A stretch of DNA of 64,000 bases, from contig CM049306.1 of the NCBI GenBank assembly GCA_026874595.1, forward strand, positions 97,767,642-97,831,641, in the 5' to 3' direction. Both the position numbers and the translations under genes were made by a program. Each line of letters starts with the position of its first letter. Within the stretch, counting starts at the first letter, position 1. Shown here in pieces: positions 36,901 to 48,900 of this stretch. The DNA comes from Sipunculus nudus (lineage: Eukaryota > Annelida > Sipuncula > Golfingiida > Sipunculidae). The notes beneath the pieces were generated by a model. It did not search any database. It was given only the letters and a program-made list of their open reading frames with translations, and was not told the origin of the DNA.

Positions 36901-39900
36901 CATTTAACTAGATATTTCTTGGCACCGCAGGTGCCATAGTATCGCCAGACAATTAATCCCCCCCCCCCTTTAAGAATAGGCCCCCCATCTTCAGCAACAA
37001 TTAATATCAGACCACACTCATAGAAAAGGTCATTCTCATAGAAAAGGTCATGATCCAAATTTCAATATACATCATCCCCTAACCCATGTCTATGTATATG
37101 CAAGAAATCTGTCCATTAGTTTTTGACTTATAATGCTCACAGTACTGTTAAGTGGCAATGATGGGGTATTAAACGGCACAAAAACAAGTAAAAGAATAAC
37201 AGGTGGCACCACCTGTTTCCCGTACATGACAACACTATCCAAGATCTTCGTTCAAGTTGATTTTTGGACCAATCAATGCATCCCTTATTGAGAAATTAAT
37301 GATTTTGTGTGATTTTCACCATATATGGCAATATTCAAGGTCAAGGCCACTCATTGGAAAGGTCATGACCCCTATTCAAATAAACATTATCCTATAACCC
37401 ATATCCATGTATATGCATAATATGAAAGAAATTTGTCCATTAGTTTTTGACTTATAATGCTCACAGTACTGATAAATGGCAATGATGGGGTATTAAACGG
37501 CACAAACAAGTTAAAGAATAACAGGTGGCGCCACCTGTTTCCGGTACATGACAATACTTTCCAAGATCTTCGAACATGTTGATTTTTGGACCAATGCATG
37601 CATCCCTTATTGAGATATTAATGATTTTGTGTAATTTTCACCATATATGGCAATATTCAAGGTCAAGGCCACTCTAATAGGAAAGGTCATGACCCCAATT
37701 TATATATACATTATCCCATAACATATGTCTATGTATATGCATAATATGAAAGAAATCTGTCCATTAGTTTTTGACTTATAATGCTCACAGGTTATAAATG
37801 TACTGTTATGTGGCAATGATGGGGTATTAAACGGCACGAAAACAAGTAAAAGAATAACAGGTGGCGCCACCTGTTTCCGGTACATGACATTACTATCCAA
37901 GATCTTGGTTCAAGTTGATTTTTGGACCAATGCATGCATCCCTTATTGAGAAATTAATGATTTTGTGTGATTTTCACCATATATGGCAATATTCAAGGTC
38001 AAGGCCACTCATTGGAAAGGTCATGACCCCTATTCAAATAAACATTATCCTATAACCCATATCCATGTATATGCATAATATGAAAGAAATTTGTCCATTA
38101 GTTTTTGACTTATAATGCTCACAGTACTGATAAATGGCAATGATGGGGTATTAAACGGCACAAAACAAAGTAAAAGAATAACAGGTGGCGCCACCTGTTT
38201 CCGGTACATGACAATACTTTCCAAGATCTTCGAACATGTTGATTTTTGGACCAATGCATGCATCCCTTATTGAGATATTAATGATTTTGTGTATTTTTCA
38301 CCATATATGGCAATATTCAAGGTCAAGGCCACTCTAATAGGAAAGGTCATGACCCCAATTTATATATACATCATCCCCTAACCCATGTCTATGTATATGC
38401 ATAATATTCAAGAAATCTGTCCATTAGTTTTTGACTTATAATGCTCACAGGTTATAAATGTACTGTTAAGTGGCAATGATGGGGTATTAAACGGCACGAA
38501 AACAAGTAAAAGAATAACAGGTGGCGCCACCTGTTTCCGGTACATGACGTTACTATCCAAGATCTTCAGTCAAGTTGATTTTTGGACCAATGCATGCATC
38601 CCTTATTGAGAAATTAATGATTTTGTGTGATTTTCACCATATATGGCAATATTCAAGGTCAAGGCCACTCTCATAGGAAAGGTCATGACCCCAATTTAAA
38701 TAAACATCATCCCATAACCCATATCTATGTATTTGCATAATATGAAAGAAATCTGTCCATTAGTTTTTGACTTATAATGCTCACAGTACTGTCAAGTAGC
38801 AATTTTGGGGATATTAAACGGCATGAAAACAAGTAAAGAATAATAGGTGGCGCCACCAGTTTCTGGAACATGACAACCCTATCCATGATCTTCCATCAAC
38901 TTGATTTTGGGATCAATCCATGCACGTTTTCTTGAGATATTTAAGAATTTGTGTGATTTTCCCCAAAATTGAACCTATTCAAGGTCAAGGTCACTCTCCT
39001 AGTTGAGGTCATGACCTCATTTTAAATAGGTGTCGTCCTCTCACCCATATCTATACATATACCAAGTTTGGTAAAGATCCATGAAATATTTTTTGAGTTA
39101 TTGTGTCCAAAAGAAATCTCTGCGGCGGCGGCGGCGGGGCGACCGTGCCTAAACCATAGTATCTCCAGACTATGTCTGGCGATACAATGAAACACAAAAC
39201 TCCTAAAATATTATCATGATATTTAATATATATTTTAAGTTAGAAATGAAGTGCTGATCTACGCTCTTTACACAGCACTTAATCTATAGGCCTACTCCCT
39301 TATTTGTAAGTGCTGTTTGTTTTGACCTTGTACCTTGAATCGCTACACCAGAGGGAGCACTGTATTTTGGTCCAATCAGATGAGACCCTGTGCTGGAAGA
39401 CAAAACAGTTTACCAGCCAAGTGAGGAATACACAGAGCCAATGTTGTTCATTTTGTGAAAGCATATCACCCTGGCAACTGTTTGAACAGGCCACAGGCTA
39501 AGAGAGAATGGCCCCACCCGTGGTTTGCACAGGTCCTTGTGTACATAGGAAGCCCGGCCGGTGAGCTGTGCTTCAAACAAAATGAAACAACATAGGCTCA
39601 GTGCACACCCCTCTGGCTGGTTTCAGTTTTGCTGACAACGGATACATGGCAAAGCTAACACAGTCGTAATGTCATAATCAAATCGGTCGATGATGCGAGA
39701 ACCATAAAGGAGTAACTAAAATTTGACTTTTTTTATTAAGAGTAACCATAAAACTGTCATCAAATGCGGCGCTTGAAGCACAGCTCTGGGCGGAGCCATG
39801 ATGCCTGTTGAGTGTTTGTTAACTGGCATTTGGTTAGATGCTTGTCACATCAGCAGTTTTTTCAGCAGACAGACCTACCACCTGGTTACTAAGTGTATCA

Positions 39901-42900
39901 TAAACGGTCAAAGCAGGTAGCAGTAAAATCAATAGCTTCTTTGGAAGCGCAAAATTTCCGCTGCCTAAGGAGCATAGTGCTGGTCACACCAAGCATTTTC
40001 CTCTCCAAAACACAGGTGACAAAATTAGGGAACATCAAGCAAATTTGAATTTTATATCAGTGATGACCAGACACCAGATATTTAGCAAGAAGAATATATT
40101 CCATGCAAGCCAAAGTGAAAGTGATACTGAAATCAACACAGACAACTGGTATAACAGCCAGTATACAGATATACAGATAGAATGTATTTTAGTACCTGAT
40201 TTGTCTGACTTTTCTGGCTGGGTCTCTGTGTCAGTCTGTGATGTGCTCATTGTTTTCTCCTCCACCAGACTTTGCACACCACGGACCACATCCAGTAGAC
40301 AGAGGAAGGCCAGGGAGATGCCGTAGCCATCGGGTATTCCTGGGGCCTCTACTTTGTCCAGCATCTCCAGACTATATATAAAACATAAACAGGTGGTTCA
40401 TAAAAGCTGAGGAGTGTATGAGCTGTAATATTTGAGAGACACAAAATATTTATAATTATACAGCACCCAAGGGCTTACAGATCACCTCAAATGGATCAAT
40501 ACCTGACTTTAAATTTTTACACCATATGTCAAGCCCATTGGCTGTTCCTTATAAATTTTTCTAAAAGATATGTACATATGAAGTAAAGGTGATCTCACAT
40601 CAAACTATAGATCTAAATCATCTCCAAGATTTTATAAACACTTTCTTGCTTAAACTGCACTTTTCAACAAAATTACCTGAACTCAAGTTAGCTTATCCTA
40701 AACACAGTCAAATAAATATGGACAAAGAGAGAGAAGGACAAATAGATGAAAAGGATTTTATATTATTTGTAAGTGTTAATAAGTAATAAATTACACATTT
40801 GTAACTTGAAGTTTTGAAATGTTGAGACACTTTAACAGTCAAAATGATGAATTAAGAATATATTGTCTGGCATAAAAGATCAAAGATTTATAAACTCAGT
40901 TATGTTAAACCACTTGTGAGTTTTGAACACTTACAATATAGCCCTGTGGCTGCCAGAGGGTGCTGATATATTGACCACCAGGGGGAGCCAGATGCCACGA
41001 TACAGGAATGCAGGTTGGGGTGTGATGCCCCCTCCTACAGGGAGCCCTCCTACCAGGGCAGGCGGTGTACCCTGTGTGTCTGGAGGTCTACTTCCTGTAA
41101 CAGATACACCAGCAAATGGATATAGTTAATGTCTCAGTGAATGTCATTCATGTGCCATCACTCCATGTAAGTTTATTAATAAAATTGAGAGACATGTTAA
41201 TGATGATTTATTTTTCATGAATATATGGTGTGACCATCCTGGAATAAATTTAATATTTATTTTTTATATAAAACTGTAAAAGGCAGCACTGATTGTATTC
41301 AGACCGACCAACCCAAAAATACCATATATTATTTTATAAAACAATTATTTTGATGTTACATAATATTTAAAGCTTTTATAACAATATTTACAAAAATTCT
41401 GAGAATGTAGTTAACATGTTTTTTCTTTTGATATTGATGTCTACCTGATAGTTGAGTTTTATATTAACAACTTTTGTTACAAATAAACATGAAAACTATT
41501 CACAATATTAGTAGTAATTCAGAATCCTCAATATATGATGCAATATCAATAGATCAATATGTGTCAATATATTGATCAAGCCAAAGTAAATATAAATATT
41601 ACTACACAATTGTCAGGGAATGTATCTAAATTAATGATAGGGAATTTCTACAAACTAATGATTGATTATTCATGCAATGATTTCTTGTACATCACATTAT
41701 TTAAAAAAAATAAAGAAACAACCATTTCTGCATCTATTTTTTTTTCAAGACAGAATAAAAATATCTGTATCTTTCAAATTGGTGATCAAGGCCTGTATTA
41801 AAGCTTGTGTCATCTGACTTCTATATGTTTCTGGCAGGATAAGAAGAATTCTCCACATTATACTTCCTTGCATGTGCTTACATGATCGTTTGTGGTAACC
41901 TATACAAATTAGGGCCAGTTTTATTCATTATATATATATCGATGGCCTATTATTTATATAACTGATTAATCATCACGATATATTAACATACTGACCCTGA
42001 CTGGACTGTGTTGTTGGAGGGTTTAAAAACTGTGACTGTATGAAGGAGCCGAGCGAGTTCACCATGTCCTGGAAAATATTGGTCGAGTGTTGTCTCATGT
42101 CATAACAGCTGCAGAAAGATCTACAATATAAGAAAAATGGCAGTACAATATCTTAAATTTCGAGAAGAAGACTTAATTTAGTAGCAGAGTGGATGGTTCC
42201 TCATTAAACAGTTATCCCAGTGTGTTTAAGCATTTACATCAAATGGTGTAAAATGACAATATTTTTTTGGTTTCAAGGTGGTAATGTGTTCCAAACCTAC
42301 ATGCAAGCAAGATTTCTTCACTTCAGTATACAAACATGCCCCTTTTCACCATGTAAAGAGTTAATGGGTTAAAAACCAAATTATTCAAAGTAACTTCATC
42401 AAATGATCATGGTGTTCAAGCACACAAAACTATTTTTTAGGTAATAATGGTGTGGCTCACTTTAATAAGTCAGGCTGAGTACACAGACGATTCATCACTT
42501 CTAATGCCAGGATTCGTTGCCACATGGGCTTCTCAACATCCAAGAACTTTACCAATAAAGACAGGAATATTTCACATTCTGTTGCCTGAAATATAATTGG
42601 AATCTTCAGTAAGAAAGGTAGAATAAGACATTTAAACTGTTATCTGCAAAACAAGGATTCAATTAAATGTATTACAAAGAGGTGATATACCTCCTGAACT
42701 TATGAGGTTGACAGCCGTTGTTTATTAATGAACAAATACTCATATAAACATGCTTACCAATACTGGATTTTATATGAAATATCTATGTGCACATTCACAG
42801 AAATCTCAAATGCATGTACTTTCAAAGCCTACAAAAAAACAGATATTCTGTATATATAATATTAATTTTCTTCTGCAAGTAGAAAAAGTCAATCTGTAAC

Positions 42901-45900
42901 ATCTTAGCTCAATGATAGCTTTCACTATATCAAGTGGCATTGTGATTCATGTAAATAAAGCCTTGAAGGCTCTAGAGGGATCTTATCACTAGGGAAGTCT
43001 CTTAGTCCTTACTTTTATACATTTAATTCAGCCTGTACATGGTGCTGGCAATTGTTATAAAATGAAAATAATATCATATGTTATGCCTGAAAACCAAACC
43101 TACCAGGATAGAATAATAATGTTTGATCAGTACAGACACCATCTTGAGCAGACGCATGACGATGGGGAAGTATGGACGCTCAGCTGGTGTGGGAGAGGGC
43201 GGAGGTGGCACCCCCTGCTTGTACTTGAGACTTGGTGAGAAAAGTTTGATCACCAGTGGACAAACTCTTTCCTTTAGCAGAAAGCTGAATTCAGGATGCT
43301 AAAAAGAATATACACAATTAAAAACAACATTTTCTTCAATTTAAAACTTTAGCAGCATTCCGGGGTCAATTGGTACAATTACAACAGATATTTCATAATA
43401 CTTGATTCATGGCTTCATATATGAAATATAGATAAATTCTAAATTTATGTATTCTAAGAAAAACATTATATTAACAAGAAATATTGTATGACTTAACAGT
43501 GTAAGAAGCATAGAAACAACAAAATTATGTTGTGAAAGATTAAAATAAACTGACAATATGTTGACTTTTTTGTTTCATAGCAGTATATTAAAGTAATTTG
43601 TATACTGTTAAAAACTTGCTGTGAAACATTATAGTCATTTCAATCAAATTACAGACTTAAGTGTAAACAATAAATAAACCTTGTCATAATTCTTAGATTA
43701 AAATGCAATGTAATTTTGATTGGTAAGACTTATAATTACCTCTGTTATCTCATGTTACCTGGTATCTATTGTACCTAAAGAGAGCAAACTTGCTGCTGTT
43801 TCACACCCAAAAAAAAAACCAAAGTTTATATCTGAAATAACATACCTTGTGAAACACTGATGGGAAATCTGTCAATACAGACTCCACAAGTTCAAGTCCA
43901 AATGTTCTAGTCATCTCCGTCATCCCCATCAGCCAATGAGGCTGGTCTGCATTCACTAACTGACAGAAATCCTGTACAAATACAACCAATATGATCAGGG
44001 GAAACAATTCTACCTAAAGCTGGTCTGCATTCACTGACTGACAGAAATCCTGTACAAATACATATAGAAAATCAGGGAAACCATCATAACTGTCAGGTTG
44101 GTCAGTATTCATGGTAAAACATACTGTAAAACAAATATATTGTGCTGAATGTGAAATGCTTAATTTGCAATTGAAAGATTTGCAAGAAATAAAAAAATCA
44201 ACTTAGTGTGACCAAATCCAGGTTAGTTGAGAAGACCCAAAAGGTTCTTACACCTTTAATTACGATAGGATAAGAGGAACAGTTGTGGGATTATCAAATC
44301 GCAGGCAGATGCACACATAGACAAACAGACGGACAAACAGAGCTGATCACTATATCACTGTTCTGTTGAGTTAAGGGTTAATGACTGATTCACTTTACAA
44401 TGCAACATGAATGTGCCACAAGATTAAAACAAGTATGATCTGGTGACAGATTAAGAAGTATATTTTTCTTCAAACCAAACAGCCAAAATGTTGGTCATCA
44501 ATCATTTGAAATATATGTTCTAATCTACTTATTTCTAGTATGTATTTATGAATTTGATAAAAACCAGATCCTTCAAAAATAAATTAAATAGTTAATAATA
44601 GTAACAGCAACAGCTTAAAACAGATATATTTCAAACCGTCCCTGAAAACTCTATATACAGGATTCATATTTCTCAAGATGAAAGAAGAATAACTCATTTA
44701 CAGGTAATGAACCTGACTTACCTGAAACAACAGGTAAGCATCACCAGCACATGGTTGTAATGACTTGGGCGGGTGACGACCTTGTGCTTTTAACTCATCA
44801 ACGTTCATCTCAGGAAGAGGTGCTGCAAAGATATTTAACAAAATATAACTGATATTTTAAGGTAGTAACAACACTGATACACCTACAAATTATGAAAACT
44901 TCATCACTTTTAAGAATCTTATAATAACAAGGGCTAATAAATTTATAGGTCACCTGGGAACCTTTTGCAAATGAAAAACAAGATGCCTGAAAACTAAAGT
45001 TTAATTCATTTAAAAGACTGCTAAGTAAAACTTGCTTAATTATCCAGGATAATGATTTGGAAAATAAAAGAACAAGGATATATTTTTATCGGTACAATGC
45101 ATGGTGTTTTTGTACATGTCTTGGCAAACCTTAAAAAGTTATTTGATCACTATTCTTTAAGTTATTAATAATACTTGAATAAAGAGGTCAATGATACAAC
45201 AACTTCTTACCTGTCAAGAGATCAATTCAAAAACTTTTTCATCACTGTTTTATCTAAATTTTTTCATGACTCTTTAAATACTTATATTCAGGTTTTTAAG
45301 ATTTTATGTGTGTGTATAAAAAGTGAAAGAAGTGCTCATAAGTTGCAAAAATTGCTCTCTGGGTTTACATGTGTACATACAGCATACAAGACAGTGGATT
45401 ACCATATTCAATGTAATGAGTGGCCTGGGTGCTCTTAAAATTGAATCTTATAAAATATTTTTTGTACCCCAAAACCCTCCCCGTGCTTGTTTTAGACTAA
45501 GATATGTCACCATGAGTACTGCCAAAGATTTTTAAGGTGAGAATGGCTCACATCTTGTTTTTCAAAGATATCTCTCAAATAACCATGGATGACACTCATT
45601 TAAGTAGGGGCGCTCATTTAGTCGAATACCAAATATACATTTGATGGAAATAGGACAAGAATATTGAAAGCTCCTATTTAGTCCCACCCTGCACGGACAT
45701 ATTTTTAGACTCACCTTGCTTGGGGACATCATCCTCAGCCACCACTCTTTCAAACACTGCTGTAACCAGTTGTCTAATAGTGGCAGCCGCTGTGTTATTT
45801 GTGGTGTTGTCCTTTGTGAAGTGCAAGCGAAAACATAGCACCATAGCCTGCAAGTGCAGAAAATTTCTATATTGACTATAATATGGTCACATGTAAATGT

Positions 45901-48900
45901 CTCAAATATTTTCAAATTACAAGGGCTGCTACATGTGAAGTTCCATTTCTCATATTGTAAAAGTGCTTTGATTAGAATTTACGTAGCAAAAGTTAATATG
46001 ATTTTTTTACTTTAAATTTTCTTTTTCAAAATTATGTTACTGGTAAATTGCTCTGTGTGCGGTAAACTCATATTTTAATGCATTACCTTAAAGTGGAAGC
46101 ATCTGCAGTTCAAGTGGGTAAAAACTTATCTCAAAAGAAGGAACAATATCAATACACTAATATATGTCTGCAATAATGAATGGTTGAACTATTTATTAAA
46201 ATAAGTAAAACAAACCACAATTATATCAATTAGTTAACTTGAATATTCAGTAAAATATGCCTCTCAGAAAAATAAATGTAGAAAACTACAGCATATTTTA
46301 AGGACCTGACTCAGCTCTTTATAAAACAAATGTAACATGTACCTTAGCAAGGGATTCATGCTGAACCACTGAGTTGGTGGTGATCAGGAGAATGGCTGTC
46401 TGTAGTAATTTCAGCTCCTCTATTCCTGCTTCCATCAGCATCCACAGACACTGGATCACAGCATTTGCTCCAGGCTGATAACAAATAAAACAGTTATGTA
46501 AGGCCAAAAAAATAAAAGGTATGGTTCTCAGGCACTTTTTTTAGAAATCAGTGAGGGCGAGGGATTTTTTTTTACCTTTTTTTGTATGTTTCGCAAAAAT
46601 GTCATATGATCAGGGAAAATCCTGATAATAACAGAATTTTTTTGCTTAATAGGTAAAAGCACTACATTACAAAGTAAATCTTATCAAAATTGTATCATTT
46701 TATCTTCTTGAAAGATGAAAATAAAAATACATTTTTCAGGCAGGGGGTTTAAACTGATGCGGGCAGAGCCTGAGAACCATACCTTTTTTTTCCTTATAGA
46801 TACAATTTATCTATTATACTCTAAGATGTTACTTATATTTTATTTTGCTTTCATCTGAGGGGGGCAAGCACAACAAGTAAAACAGCACTCACAGAAATGA
46901 AAATTCTTTATGTGACGAAAGAAAACATGCAAAGTACCCTATATATGTTTGGAGTGCAGATCAATGGTCAAATTTACAATTTTCAAGTGATAAAAATGTT
47001 GTGCAAGTAATTTTTTTTGGAGAAATTAAATTAAATTGTAAGCAACACAGGTCACCAAAATCTGAAAACAGGTGCTTCCAAATTTAGGGTAGAGGTATTA
47101 ATTCATACAGATCATTGAGCAGTTCCAAAGTTCCATCTGACAAATTAAAATTCATATAAAACATTATTGATCAATTTCCATTTCAATTATTATTATTATA
47201 TGGAAACATTCAAATTTTAAATTGTTAAAATGCCAAAAATTATCAAACATATTTCAAAATTATCAAAGAATCCAGATTAATGTACCAAATGATTCAAAGG
47301 ATGTAAGCATTTTTACCTGGTGATTGGTGAAATATTTCAAAATTTGTCTTGCTATTAATAAAGAATCAAAGAAACAAACTGATTATTTATTAATTTTATT
47401 ATATCAAATAGTTTCAGTTCTTTTATACTTCTTTTATAAGCAACACAACTCTTTCCAAAAGGGTCTCTTTGTTTATCGAAAACACATCACTTACCATGGA
47501 CACTGCTTCATGAGCGATAAGCCTCTGTACTGCTATGAGACACATGTGAACAATTTTGGGCTGTTTGGTATCACATCCAAGTATAAATGGTTGTAAAATT
47601 TCTTGGTTGGATGCAACCAGTCCTGCAAAACAAAGTACAAATTGAATAAAAAAGACTACATGTATGTGAAAACTTTGCTAAATACCACTGATACTTATAT
47701 TAGTAATAACAATCATTGGTGTTCATATGAATCAAATTTACTCTCCTGGTATGCGGTCAGTCTTTAAATAATTTGAAAAAGTATTTCAATTTCAAATAAG
47801 ACTTGTATGGCTGTGAAAATTAACATTATTTCCATTATTCTCCATCTGATGTTATAATCTCCAATACCAACACGTGTAAAAGATCTGTACGGTACAACTG
47901 TGTGAAAGAATTCTTATGTGCTATAAGTTTTTCTGTTTTTTTTTTTTATTTACTGTTACCTGGAATGATATCCTCTGCCCTCGCTGTGATGGTTCTCATC
48001 TTTAGCATACATGATTCTGATGCCTACAAGATCAGATATAATTTAAATATTATGATTTTAAATGTGGAGTTTAGAATACTCTTAGGACAACAAAACTGAG
48101 ATAACAATAAATGCAGTGATTGCCAAGATGCTGACATCAATTACATAAAGGTTTATCGGGTGACAACTGAAAGAACATTCTATCCATAAAAATTCATTTT
48201 AAACATGTCACAGTTTCCATAAATACTTATATGCTTATGATATTGCTGTTATACAAACACATGAAATGTAATATTTTAAAGTTAAACAAGGGACCCATGC
48301 GTCACGGCACTCAGCTGTTATATATGATAAAAAATATGATTTGGGAAAGAGGCACATGCTTGTTTTGTGTGGTAATAAATATAAGCTTTATTATGAGTTG
48401 TTGGTGTTAAGCTTATGTATAATTTTGATAGTATCTTTGGAGACAGGGAAGAGGACTGATTTAATTTATTTTATTAACAAATGGAGTGCTATTGTCACAC
48501 AGATTTTGACTTGGCCATATAACTTGTAAACAGCACATATTATAAAAGAGTTTAACTATTTATTAGAAATTTAATAACAAATATTGTGCCAATATAATTT
48601 TTATTAAAAAAAAATAATAAGAAAATCATGATTTTTTAAAATAAAATATAACTGAAATGATTATTGAAATAATATTATAGAATATATTCATGAATGCATT
48701 CATGAATACATTTTGAAAGTATCTGCACTGGTATTCAAATACTTTAATTCTGAAATAATTACTGGTAGATATAATTACAAACTAGATACACAAAAACAGA
48801 CTATAGAGTTTCAGCCAGGGTTAGAAAACAACCCTGCCCGGCTGCACATACCTGGCAAGGGATCTTTATCTGGTTTAAATGCTGAGTAAACAATTCCTCA

